From: Streptomyces sp. NRRL WC-3626
GTDB taxonomy: Bacteria; Actinomycetota; Actinomycetes; Streptomycetales; Streptomycetaceae
Length of the DNA stretch: 64,000 nucleotides
Direction: 5' to 3'
Assembly: GCF_000718785.1 (NCBI RefSeq)
Contig: NZ_JOCA01000001.1
Span: 567,415-631,414, forward strand
Each line of letters starts with the position of its first letter. The first letter of the stretch is position 1. The notes under the pieces were generated by a model that was not told the origin of the DNA, made no database searches, and saw only the letters and a program-made list of their open reading frames with translations. Positions 42,200 to 50,624 of this stretch are shown here, piece by piece. The translations under genes were made by a program, and so were the position numbers.

Positions 42200-43914
42200 A
42201 CCGCGCGCCGGCCCCCGAGGAGGTCGAGGAGCTGCTCGGGGACCCCGGGGACCCGGGCAACCCGTACGGTTTCGCCGCGGCCGTCGCCCGTGACGAGGCG
42301 GACGCCCCTCCCGACGAGCTGTGCCGGACGCTGGTCTCGGCCGGTTTCCACCTCAACTACCTGCCGCGTGAGTGGGGCGGGGCGTTCGACACGTTCGACC
42401 GCGGACTGACCCTGGTACGGGCCGCCGCCCGCCGGGACGTGAACGTGATGCCGGGCACCATGTTCAGCATCATCGCCGCCACCTGCCTCCAGCTGCACGG
42501 CAGCGAGCGGCAGCGCGAGCGGGTGGCCCGCATCCTGACCGGCGGCGGCTCGGTGGGGTTCGCCCTGACCGAGGCCGCGCACGGCAGCGATCTGCTGGCG
42601 GGCGAGGTACGCCTCGACGGGGACGGGCGGCTGCACGGCGAGAAGTGGATGGTCGGCAACGGCCTGCGCTGTGACGCCCTCTACGTGGTCGCCCGCACCG
42701 GCGAGCGCGGGCCGGGCGCCTTCTCCGCCTACCTTCTGGACCCCGGCGCCGACGGACTGGTCCGCGAGCCCGCCCCGCGCACCGGCGGCATGCGGGGCGT
42801 GGACACCGCGCGGGTGCGCTTCGACGGGACACCGGTGCCCGAGGACGCCCTGGTCGGCAAGGCCGGCGAGGGTCTCGAGGTGGCGGTCCTCGCCCAGCAG
42901 GCCGTACGGCTGATGAGCATGGCGGGCAGTCTCGGCTGCGCCGACACGGCGCTGCGGCTGACGCTGGACTTCGCGGCCGGGCGCAAGGTGGCGGGAACGC
43001 CCCTCGTCGAGGCGCCGCACTCCCGCCGGGAGCTGGCCGTCGCCTCGGCGGCGCTGCTGGCGGCGGACGCGGTGGCGCTGGCCGCCGCCCGGGGTGTGCA
43101 CGTCGTACCCGAGGCGTTCAGCGTGTGGGCGCCGGCCGCCAAGCATGTGGTGGCCGAGGCGTGCGAGGAGCTGGTGCGGCGCTGCGCCGCCGTCCTCGCC
43201 ACCCGCTCGGTGCTGCGCGAGGGCGCGCCGGGCGCGGGACTGTTCCAGAAGCTGCAGCGCGACACGGCGGTGGTACGGGTGATCGACGCCAGCCCGCTGG
43301 CGAACCTGCGCTCCTACGCCGCCCAGATCCCCACCCTCGCCGGCCGGCAGGAACAGCCGGACCCGAACGTCCTCGAGCGGCTGTTCGACCTCGGGGCCGG
43401 GCTGCCGCCGTACGAGCCGACCCGGCTGGACCTGGTCGTGCGCGGCGCCGATCCCGTACTGACCGGGCTGCGCGGTATCGCCGGGCCGGTCCGGGCGCAG
43501 CTCGCCGATCCGCGCGCCGGGGCGCTGGTGCGCCGGGTGTCCGACGCCGTCGCCTCGCTCGGCGCCGAGGCCGCCTCGGCGCGCCGGCGCGGCGCCGACC
43601 CCAACGCCCTGGCCGACGTCGCCGAGCGCTACGCCTGGCTGCACGCCGCCGCCGCGTGCGTCCACCTGTGGTGGGCCAACCGGCACCGGCCGCTGTACGG
43701 CGGCGAGCCGGGCGATTCCGGCTGGCTGACCGCCGTCCTGTCCTTCCTGCTCGCCCGCGCCGCCGGCACCGACCCCCGCCGGCACGGCCCCGATCTGCTG
43801 CCCGCCCTCGACACCACGGACGCCCTGCGCCGGGGCAACCGGCTGATGACCGCGCTGCCGGTCCCCCTCGCGCCCGTCACCTCCCGCCCGTACGACCCGA
43901 TGGAGACCTCCTGA
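42196..43914 (+). CDS. Acyl-CoA dehydrogenase-like protein with long C-terminal extension (first of two)
   Basis: The 572-residue flavoprotein has the acyl-CoA dehydrogenase core: GSVGFALTEAAHGSDLLAGE, GEKWMVGNG, DTARVRFDGTPVP, and helical C-terminal region with GLFQKLQRDTAVVRVIDAS. It is about 180 residues longer than usual members, with an added helical domain ending WLHAAAACVHLWW. It begins with ATGA overlap after pfaD and overlaps its paralogue by one base, so it belongs to the Pfa operon. It likely oxidises a carrier- or CoA-bound acyl chain, adding a double bond, or takes part in chain tailoring. I could not place the catalytic Glu with certainty. Confidence 0.8.
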   Translation: MNRAPAPEEVEELLGDPGDPGNPYGFAAAVARDEADAPPDELCRTLVSAGFHLNYLPREWGGAFDTFDRGLTLVRAAARRDVNVMPGTMFSIIAATCLQLHGSERQRERVARILTGGGSVGFALTEAAHGSDLLAGEVRLDGDGRLHGEKWMVGNGLRCDALYVVARTGERGPGAFSAYLLDPGADGLVREPAPRTGGMRGVDTARVRFDGTPVPEDALVGKAGEGLEVAVLAQQAVRLMSMAGSLGCADTALRLTLDFAAGRKVAGTPLVEAPHSRRELAVASAALLAADAVALAAARGVHVVPEAFSVWAPAAKHVVAEACEELVRRCAAVLATRSVLREGAPGAGLFQKLQRDTAVVRVIDASPLANLRSYAAQIPTLAGRQEQPDPNVLERLFDLGAGLPPYEPTRLDLVVRGADPVLTGLRGIAGPVRAQLADPRAGALVRRVSDAVASLGAEAASARRRGADPNALADVAERYAWLHAAAACVHLWWANRHRPLYGGEPGDSGWLTAVLSFLLARAAGTDPRRHGPDLLPALDTTDALRRGNRLMTALPVPLAPVTSRPYDPMETS

Positions 43915-45719
43915 TGTCCCAGGCCGAGCTGACCGATCTGGCCCGACGGTTCGAGCAGTACCTCGGCGACCCGCACGACCCGGCGAGCCGGATGCCGTTC
44001 ACCGCCGTGCTGGACCACGACGAGCACGACACCTTCCCGTACGCCTTCGTCGGCATGCTGCGCCGCTGGGGCTTCCTGGACTACGGTCTGCCGGCCGAGC
44101 AGGGCGGCAAGGCCGGCAATCCGGAGACCGGCTTCACCCTGATGCGGCTGGTGGCCCGCCGTGACGGCGCCACCGCGATCGCGCTCGGTCTGACGCAGGC
44201 CGCCTTCACCCCGGTGTGGATCGCCGGCACCGACGAGCAGAAGCGGCGCCAGATCGCCGACATCCACGGCGGTGTCGGCCTGTCCTGGGGGCTGTCCGAG
44301 GCCGCGCACGGCAGCGACCTGCTGAACAACGAGGTCGTCGCCGAGCGGGTGCCGGGCGGCTACCGGCTCACCGGTGAGAAGTGGCCGATCGGCAACGCCA
44401 CCTACTCCGACCGCATGGTCGTCTTCGCCCGCACCGGGCCGCGCGGCGGCGCCGGGGACTACTCGATCCTCGTCGTCGACAAGTGGCGGGCCGAGGCGGA
44501 GACCGTACGCGAGACCCACCCGGTGAGGCAGCACGGTGTACGGGCCCTGGACCTCAGCGGGCTGCGGTTCGACGGCGTGTTCGTCCCCGACTCCGACCGG
44601 ATCGGCGCCGAGGGGCAGGGCCTGGAGATCGCGCTGAAGACCAGCCAGACCGCCCGGCTGGTGATCCTCAGCCTCGCCCTGTCGGGGGTGGACACCTCGC
44701 TGCGTACGGCCCTGGAGTTCGCGCAGGACCGGGTGCTGTTCGACCGGCCCGTCGTGGACGTGCCGTACACCGGACGCCAGTTGGCCGAGTCCTTCGCCGA
44801 GCTGATGATCGCCGACGCGGTGTGCCTGGGCGCCGTCCGCAGCCTCCAGGCCTCCCCGGCCCAGGTGAGCGTGTGGTCGTCGGTGGCCAAGTACGTGGTG
44901 CCGACCCTGCTCGAGGAGACCCTGTCCCGGCTCAACGTGGTGCTCGGGGCCCGGGTGTTCCTGCGGACGCACCCGCGCTTCGGCATGCACCAGAAGATGC
45001 TGCGGGACCTCCTCGTCACCAACATGGCCGACGGCAACACGGTGGTGAACCTCCGCAACATCGGCCATCAGCTGCCCTCGCTGCTCCGGCAGGGCCTCAC
45101 CGCCGACGCCGGAGTCCGTGCCGCGGCCGCGGAACGCGTGGCCGTGCTGTACGGCATGGACACCGAACTGCCCGTGTACCGGCCCGAGGAGCAGGAGCTC
45201 TCCAGCCGGGGCATGGACGACGCCGTCCTGGCCGCGCCCCACTCCCTGGAGCGGCTGCGGGCGCTCGCCGAGGAGGCCACCGACAAGGACCGGGACCGGC
45301 TGCTGCTGGCGGCCGGCATCGCGGAGGAACTCCTCGGCCGGCTGGACCCGTTGCGGGAGCGGCAGGACAGGCTGCAGGCGGAGCTCGGGCGCGGCTACGC
45401 CCACTCGGCGGAACTCTTCGACCTGGCGCAGGAGTACTGCCTGGTGCACGCGGCCGCCGCGTGCGTCCACACCTACGTCCACTCGCACGGGACCATGGCC
45501 GGTCCACTGCCCAGCGCGGCCCTCCTCGTGCTGCAACTGGAGCGGCTGCGCCTGCGGTTCGCCCCGTACGAGCCCTACCGGGACCCGGACGCGGCCGGTG
45601 AGGTGCTGGACGTGCTGGTGCGGCTGCACGCGGAGAACCGGCTGCTCTCCCACTGGCCGGTCACCCTGGCCGACCGGACCGCGCCCGACGGGGACGTCCG
45701 CGGCGCCGAGGCCCGCTGA
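43914..45719 (+). CDS. Acyl-CoA dehydrogenase-like protein with long C-terminal extension (second of two)
   Basis: The 601-residue protein is a paralogue of the preceding one, sharing LSEAAHGSDLLNNEV, TGEKWPIGNA, DLSGLRFDGVFVP and the C-terminal pattern LVHAAAACVHTYV. The same unusual extension is present, so the pair arose by duplication and may work as a heteromer, as in some acyl-CoA dehydrogenases that act in two-gene form. Its ATG shares a base with the previous stop (TGATG). It probably adds a further unsaturation or supports a partner subunit. No close characterised relative comes to mind. Confidence 0.8.
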   Translation: MSQAELTDLARRFEQYLGDPHDPASRMPFTAVLDHDEHDTFPYAFVGMLRRWGFLDYGLPAEQGGKAGNPETGFTLMRLVARRDGATAIALGLTQAAFTPVWIAGTDEQKRRQIADIHGGVGLSWGLSEAAHGSDLLNNEVVAERVPGGYRLTGEKWPIGNATYSDRMVVFARTGPRGGAGDYSILVVDKWRAEAETVRETHPVRQHGVRALDLSGLRFDGVFVPDSDRIGAEGQGLEIALKTSQTARLVILSLALSGVDTSLRTALEFAQDRVLFDRPVVDVPYTGRQLAESFAELMIADAVCLGAVRSLQASPAQVSVWSSVAKYVVPTLLEETLSRLNVVLGARVFLRTHPRFGMHQKMLRDLLVTNMADGNTVVNLRNIGHQLPSLLRQGLTADAGVRAAAAERVAVLYGMDTELPVYRPEEQELSSRGMDDAVLAAPHSLERLRALAEEATDKDRDRLLLAAGIAEELLGRLDPLRERQDRLQAELGRGYAHSAELFDLAQEYCLVHAAAACVHTYVHSHGTMAGPLPSAALLVLQLERLRLRFAPYEPYRDPDAAGEVLDVLVRLHAENRLLSHWPVTLADRTAPDGDVRGAEAR

Positions 45720-45727
45720 CACCCCCG

Positions 45728-46450
45728 ATGGCCGACCTGTGGACGCTGCCCGAGGAACAAGTGCCCGAACTGGCGGACCGGTTGGGCGGCCTGGAGCTGC
45801 TGTCCGACGCGGAGCGGGCGCGGCACGACCGGCTCCGTACGCCGGGTGCGCGGCTGCGGTTCCTGGGCGGGCGGCTGCTGTGCCGGACGGCGCTCACCGT
45901 CCGCACCGGGCTGCCGGTGGACACCTGGCGTTTCGTCCGCACCCGCCACGGACGTCCCGAACTCGCGGACGGCCGCGGCGGTCTGCGCTTCAACCTGTCC
46001 CACACCGACGGCCTGATCGCCTGTGCGGTCACCCGGGGGCGGGCCTGCGGCGTCGACGTGGAACGGACGCCCTTCGACCGTGCCACGGCCGGCCCGCTGC
46101 GCGGCCGTTTCGACGACGCGCAGCGGGCGGCGCTGGACTCCGCCCCGGACCCGCTCCTCGCCCTGGGCGAGCTGTGGGTCCTGACCGAGGCCTATCTGAA
46201 GGGGCTGGGCACCGGACTGGCGCACGGGGTGCGGGGGACGCGGTTCGAGCCGTGCGGCTCCGGCCGGTTCACCGTGACCGACGCGCGGCGCCCGGACTCC
46301 GGCCGGCGCTGGCGCCTCGACCTGCTGCGTCCCGGCCCCGGCCATCTGCTGGCCGTCGCGGTGGACGGCGGCACGGCCCCGCCGCACCACCACGACCTGG
46401 GCGCGGACCCCGCGCCGCCCCGCCCCCCGACTCCCCGACCACCGTTGTGA
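45728..46450 (+). CDS. Sfp-type 4'-phosphopantetheinyl transferase
   Basis: The 240-residue enzyme has the Sfp motifs LRFNLSHTDG, CGVDVERTPF and LWVLTEAYLKGLGTGL, so Mg-binding Asp and Glu and the catalytic Glu-Lys are kept. It would convert carrier domains of the Pfa-type synthase, the free ACP and perhaps the aryl carrier protein to holo form. Pfa systems need a dedicated transferase (PfaE), and this gene fills that need. It starts eight bases after the dehydrogenase stop. The tail (PPHHHDLGADPAPPRPPTP) is low-complexity. Confidence 0.9.
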   Translation: MADLWTLPEEQVPELADRLGGLELLSDAERARHDRLRTPGARLRFLGGRLLCRTALTVRTGLPVDTWRFVRTRHGRPELADGRGGLRFNLSHTDGLIACAVTRGRACGVDVERTPFDRATAGPLRGRFDDAQRAALDSAPDPLLALGELWVLTEAYLKGLGTGLAHGVRGTRFEPCGSGRFTVTDARRPDSGRRWRLDLLRPGPGHLLAVAVDGGTAPPHHHDLGADPAPPRPPTPRPPL

Positions 46451-46467
46451 ACCCGGAAGGACCTCCC

Positions 46468-47769
46468 ATGCCGCAGCACACCCCGCCGACCGTCGCCGTG
46501 ATCGGTTCCGGCCCCGCCGGACTGTCCGCCGCCTACCATCTGCGCGACCGCGCCCGGATCACCGTCTTCGAACGCGAGAACCGCCCCGGCGGCCACGCCA
46601 ACACCGTGGAGGTGGAGGAGAACGGCCGGGTGATCGGCCTGGACACCGCGTTCATCGTCTTCAACCGCCGTTTCTACCCGCAGCTGTGCGGCTTCTTCGA
46701 CGACCTCGGCGTGGAGACCGTCGCCCACCCGGGCGGCTTCACCTTCTTCGACCTCGACAGCGGCCTGGAGTTCGGCACCGAGGAGCTGGAACTGGACGAG
46801 GCCGCCGTCGAGGCGCGCTACGCCGAGCGTCACCCCGGATTCCCGGACGTGTGGCGGGAGGTGCGCCGCTTCCACGAGGAGAGCCGGCGTGACTTCGCGC
46901 GCGGGCGCGCGGACATGTCGATGGGCGAGTACCTGGACCGGGGCGGCTACAGCCAGGAGTTCCGCCACTCGTACCTGATCATGCTCTGCTCGGCCGTCTG
47001 GTCGGTGCCCGCGGAGCTGGTCTGGGAGATGCCCGCCGCCACCGTGATCGCCTTCTTCGTCGGCCATGACGAGGGCGGCCTCGGCGGCCGGCGCGTCGAC
47101 TGGCGCACGGTGGGCGGCGGTTCGATCTCCTACGTCCGCAAGGCGCTCGCCGCGACCGGCCCCGACCTGCGGGTCTCGGAGCCCGCCACCGCCGTACGAC
47201 AGGACGCCGACGGGGTCACGGTGACCACCGCGTCCGGCACCACGACCTTCGACTACGCGGTTGTGGCCACGCACGCCGACGAGGCCCGCGCCCTCCTCGA
47301 GAACCCCACGCCCGCACAGGCGACGGCGCTGGAGGGGATCCGCTACAGCCGCTCCAAGGTGGTGCTGCACACCGACCCGTCGCTGATGCCGGCCGGCCGG
47401 GAGGGCTGGCTGGCCTGGAACTACGGCAAGGTCGCGGCGGACGGCGCGACCCGCTGCTTCGTCACGTACTACCTCAACCGGCTGCAGGACTTCACGGCGG
47501 AGCGGGACTACTTCGTCACCCTGGACCCGCCGCGTCCGGTGGACCCGGAGACGGTGATCGCCGAGTTCGACTACACCCACCCGGTGATCGACATGGCGCT
47601 GCGCGAGCGGCAGTCGATGATCCACGGGGCGAACGAGGGCACCCGGGTGAAGCTGGCCGGGTCCTACTTCCACTCCAAGGAGCTCGGACCGGACCTGATC
47701 GGCTCCCACGAGGCCGCGTTCTCCGCCGGGGCGGAGGCCGCCGGCCGGCTCATCGGCGAACTGTCCTGA
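46468..47769 (+). CDS. FAD-dependent amine-oxidase-like protein, possible fatty acid desaturase/isomerase
   Basis: The 433-residue protein has an N-terminal FAD site (VAVIGSGPAGLSAAYHL, then FERENRPGGHANTV) and the fold of the COG2907 branch of flavin amine oxidases, near carotenoid desaturases and fatty acid double-bond isomerases. Other stretches are DTAFIVFNRRFYPQL, MLCSAVWSVP, VDWRTVGGGSISYV and the end GSYFHSKELGPDLIGSHEAAFSAG, split over the C-terminal FAD contacts. As the last gene of the Pfa operon it may shift or add double bonds in the product. The ATG at 46468 follows GGAAGGA. Confidence 0.75.
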   Translation: MPQHTPPTVAVIGSGPAGLSAAYHLRDRARITVFERENRPGGHANTVEVEENGRVIGLDTAFIVFNRRFYPQLCGFFDDLGVETVAHPGGFTFFDLDSGLEFGTEELELDEAAVEARYAERHPGFPDVWREVRRFHEESRRDFARGRADMSMGEYLDRGGYSQEFRHSYLIMLCSAVWSVPAELVWEMPAATVIAFFVGHDEGGLGGRRVDWRTVGGGSISYVRKALAATGPDLRVSEPATAVRQDADGVTVTTASGTTTFDYAVVATHADEARALLENPTPAQATALEGIRYSRSKVVLHTDPSLMPAGREGWLAWNYGKVAADGATRCFVTYYLNRLQDFTAERDYFVTLDPPRPVDPETVIAEFDYTHPVIDMALRERQSMIHGANEGTRVKLAGSYFHSKELGPDLIGSHEAAFSAGAEAAGRLIGELS

Positions 47770-47775
47770 CCCGTC

Positions 47776-48441
47776 TCACGCCGTCTCTCCCCCGCCCGGG
47801 CTGCCGCTGAACAGGCGGGCGGACTTGTCCTCCTGGGCGAGGCGGCGCAGGGCCAGCAGGGCGGGTTCCAGCAACACCGAGACAAGAACGGCGCGTTCGG
47901 CCAGCTCCAGCAGGTCGGACGCGCCGTTCATCTGTTTGACGTCCAGCTCCGAGATGCGGTCCGTCAGCCGCGCGTACGGCAGCAGGGACTGCCAGCCGAT
48001 GCCCGCGTCCACATCGGACAGCGCGTCCAGCACCTCGCCGAGGGTCTGGATGGCCGCCGTGCCCGGAGACACCTCCCAGCCCATCTCGGTGATCAGCCGG
48101 CGCGCGTCCGCGACACCTTCCGTGTCACCCCCGGCCGTCTCCTCCCGGTCCTGCTTCCGCAGCTTGGTGGCCGGCCGGGCGTCGATCACGATGCCGAAGA
48201 TCTGGTGCAGGTCGCCCTCCTCGGTGATGGCGCCCAGGATCTCCCTGACCGCGCTCACCGACAGCCGCCGCACACCGACCAGGGTCCGGATCAGCCGCAG
48301 CCGCCGCAGATGCTCCTCGCCGTAGTCGGCCTGGTTGGCCGCCGTCGTCAGCTGTCCCTGGGGCAGCAGGCCATCCCGGAGGTAGTACTTGATCGTGGGG
48401 ATGGACACCCCACTGCGGCGGCTGAGCTCCGAGATCTTCAT
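47776..48441 (-). CDS. MerR-family transcriptional regulator
   Basis: The 221-residue protein begins with a MerR winged helix (MKISELSRRSGVSIPTIKYYLRDGLL) followed by the dimer helix (RLRLIRTLVGVRRLSVSAVREIL). The C-terminal 120 residues are not a known metal site; no Cys pairs are visible, so an organic ligand is likely. It converges with the FAD enzyme gene six bases away and diverges from the small protein and MFS genes. A palindrome in the intergenic DNA is its likely site. It probably controls the exporter. Confidence 0.85.
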   Translation of the reverse strand: MKISELSRRSGVSIPTIKYYLRDGLLPQGQLTTAANQADYGEEHLRRLRLIRTLVGVRRLSVSAVREILGAITEEGDLHQIFGIVIDARPATKLRKQDREETAGGDTEGVADARRLITEMGWEVSPGTAAIQTLGEVLDALSDVDAGIGWQSLLPYARLTDRISELDVKQMNGASDLLELAERAVLVSVLLEPALLALRRLAQEDKSARLFSGSPGGGETA

Positions 48442-48462
48442 CGAACTCCACTTACGTTCTAG

Positions 48463-48499
48463 TATCCACTGGATAACGGATAACGGATCGCGCTACTAT
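48463..48499 (+). promoter_or_regulatory. MerR-type promoter: palindrome over -35 and a TACTAT -10
   Basis: A perfect palindrome TATCCACTGGATA at 48463-48475 is followed by GGATAAC direct repeats and a good -10 hexamer TACTAT at 48494-48499. Taking TGGATA (48470-48475) as -35 gives an 18-base spacer, close to the long spacers of MerR-controlled promoters. The palindrome differs from the TetR operator at 9872 by one symmetric base pair (TATCCA against TACCCA). Confidence 0.65.
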
Positions 48500-48544
48500 C
48501 CATTATGAGCTTAGCCGGTCGTCTCCTGGAAGGTGGGTGTCGCG

Positions 48545-48967
48545 ATGCCGACTCTCGGCTGGATCACCCCTCACCCCGCCCCTGCGAACACGCGCGTCTA
48601 CGTCATGGCGTCGCGCTTTGAACTGAAGTCCCTGTCGGACGTGCCGAAGTTCCTGGTCCACTCCCTGCGCTCCTGGAGCCAGGTGAAGACCGCACACGGC
48701 GTGTACGGCGCCTCCCTCGTCGCACAGCCGCTGCGGCGCACCTTCTTCACCCTGTCGGCCTGGCAGGACCGCGACACGCTGTTCGCCTACGCGAAGACCG
48801 ACCCGCATCTCACCTCGATGCGGGCGTCGCGGGCGGCCTGCCGGCGTTCGACCTTCGTCTACTGGGAGGCGGGCTCCGCGGAGCTGCCGATCAGCTGGGA
48901 CGAGGCCAAGCGACGGCTCGACGCCAAGGCGCGCGAGGACGCCGCGCAAAGCGGCCACGCCGCCTGA
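48545..48967 (+). CDS. Small DUF3291-like protein (antibiotic monooxygenase-like fold)
   Basis: The 140-residue protein appears to be a DUF3291 or dimeric alpha/beta-barrel (ABM superfamily) protein: NTRVYVMASRFELKSL, then TFFTLSAWQDRDTLFAYAKTDPH and ADRAC-like helix with STFVYWEAGSAELPISWDEA. Relatives include small monooxygenases and stress proteins; no catalytic residues can be assigned. I take the ATG at 48545 with GGAAGG 11 bases upstream; a GTG at 48533 overlaps that site. It is transcribed from the MerR-type promoter and is followed by the MFS gene 65 bases later, so it may help modify or sense the exported compound. Confidence 0.6.
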   Translation: MPTLGWITPHPAPANTRVYVMASRFELKSLSDVPKFLVHSLRSWSQVKTAHGVYGASLVAQPLRRTFFTLSAWQDRDTLFAYAKTDPHLTSMRASRAACRRSTFVYWEAGSAELPISWDEAKRRLDAKAREDAAQSGHAA

Positions 48968-49032
48968 ATCCGCCCCACTCCACTCCCCTTCTCTCCCGCC
49001 CTCGCACGGGCCCGCACCATGGAGGTTTTGTC

Positions 49033-50529
49033 ATGAGCACGATCAAGTCTGGGGAGGGCGGAGCCGTGCCTCGGCTCGCCGCCCGGGGCGCCGGGGAGAA
49101 CCGGAGGCCCTTATGGGTGGTCATCGTCGCGTGCAGTCTGCCGATGTTCATGGTCGCGCTCGACAACCTGGTGGTGTCGACGGCGCTGCGGACCCTGGCC
49201 GTCGACCTGGAGGCGTCCACTCAGCAGCTGCAGTGGTTCGTCAACGCCTACGTCCTCAGCTTCGCCTGTCTGCTGCTGACCGGGGCGGCGCTGGGTGACC
49301 GGTTCGGCCGGCGCCGGGTCTTCGTGGCCGGCATCGCGCTGTTCACCCTGGCCTCGATCGGCTGCGGCCTCTCCGACAGCAGCGAGCAGCTCATCGTCAT
49401 GCGTGCGCTGCAGGGCCTGGGTGCCTCGGCCGTGATGCCGCTGTCGCTGACCCTCCTCGCGGAGGAGGTTCCGGACAAGAAGCGCAACCTCGCCCTCGGC
49501 CTGTGGTCCGCGGTCAGCGGTATGGCCGTGGCCCTCGGTCCCGTGGTGGGCGGCGCGGTGGTCGACGGGCTCGACTGGCAGTGGATCTTCTGGATCAACG
49601 TCCCGGTGTGCCTGGTGGCCATCCCGCTGATCCTCGCCGTACTCCGCGAGAGCTCCCTGGACGGGACCCGGCTGGACCTGCTCGGCATGCTCCTCGCGAC
49701 GGCGGGACTCCTCTCCATGGTCTGGGCGATCGTGAACGGCGAGGACAGGGGCTGGAGTTCGGGCATCATCCTGTCGGCGTTCGCCGGCGGTGTCGTCCTG
49801 CTGGCCCTGTTCGTGATGTGGGAGCGCCGGGCACCCCAGCCGCTGCTTCCGCTGTCGTTCTACCGCAAGCGGGCCTTCGTCTTCTCCAACCTGGTCTCCG
49901 CGACCATGTACTTCGGCGTTTTCGGGTCGATCTTCCTGCTGGCGCAGTTCTTCCAGATCGCCCCGGTACGCACCCCGCTGGAGGCCGGTGTGCTCACCCT
50001 GGCCTGGACCCTGATGCCGATGTTCGTGGCGCCGGTCGCCGGTGCCCTGACCGACAAGGTGGGCGGCGGACGGCTGATGGCGGCCGGTCTCTTCCTCCAG
50101 GCGATCGGACTGGCCTGGATCAATCTGGTCGCCTCCTCGGACACTCCGTACTCGCGTATGGTCGGCGCCATGATCGTCGCGGGTATCGGCATGGGCCTCG
50201 TCTTCGCCCCGACCGCGGCGGTGGTGCTGGGCTCGGTCGGACCGCAGTACCGCGGTAAGGCGTCGGGCGCCAACAACACCGTCCGTGAGATCGGCGGCGC
50301 CCTCGGCACCGCCATCCTGAGCAGTGTGTTCATGCACTACGGCGACGACCGCACCGCCCAGGGCTTCGTCGACGGCATGAAGCCGGGCATCTGGATCGGT
50401 GTCGCCGTGGTCCTGGTCGGCGCCCTGTGCGCCCTCGCGATTCCCCGCCCGCGGCCGGACCAGGACACCCCGGCCCCGGCGGGCGCGGGCCGGGAGAACG
50501 ACCGGACTCCCAGCTCGGCGACCCCGTAG
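49033..50529 (+). CDS. MFS drug exporter (DHA2 family, 14 TMS)
   Basis: The 498-residue protein is a proton-driven multidrug exporter. It has about 14 hydrophobic helices, the DHA2 N-terminal mark LDNLVVSTALRTL, motif A GDRFGRRRVF and the antiporter motif region LGPVVGGAVVDGLDWQWIF. The ATG at 49033 follows GGAGG by seven bases. Placed after the MerR-controlled small gene, it probably exports the Pfa-type product or gives self-resistance. A hairpin at 50535 ends the transcript. Confidence 0.85.
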   Translation: MSTIKSGEGGAVPRLAARGAGENRRPLWVVIVACSLPMFMVALDNLVVSTALRTLAVDLEASTQQLQWFVNAYVLSFACLLLTGAALGDRFGRRRVFVAGIALFTLASIGCGLSDSSEQLIVMRALQGLGASAVMPLSLTLLAEEVPDKKRNLALGLWSAVSGMAVALGPVVGGAVVDGLDWQWIFWINVPVCLVAIPLILAVLRESSLDGTRLDLLGMLLATAGLLSMVWAIVNGEDRGWSSGIILSAFAGGVVLLALFVMWERRAPQPLLPLSFYRKRAFVFSNLVSATMYFGVFGSIFLLAQFFQIAPVRTPLEAGVLTLAWTLMPMFVAPVAGALTDKVGGGRLMAAGLFLQAIGLAWINLVASSDTPYSRMVGAMIVAGIGMGLVFAPTAAVVLGSVGPQYRGKASGANNTVREIGGALGTAILSSVFMHYGDDRTAQGFVDGMKPGIWIGVAVVLVGALCALAIPRPRPDQDTPAPAGAGRENDRTPSSATP

Positions 50530-50534
50530 ATCCG

Positions 50535-50560
50535 GCCGCCGTTCCTCCGGGAACGGCGGC
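50535..50560 (+). terminator. Hairpin terminator after the MFS gene
   Basis: Arms GCCGCCGTTCC (50535-50545) and GGAACGGCGGC (50550-50560) with loop tccg start six bases past the MFS stop. It separates the exporter transcript from the histidine kinase gene. Confidence 0.8.
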
Positions 50561-50624
50561 AGGCCGGTGCAATCCGCTCGAAACCGCGAGGACGAACGTC
50601 GAATCGGGGGTCAGGGGATCTGTG

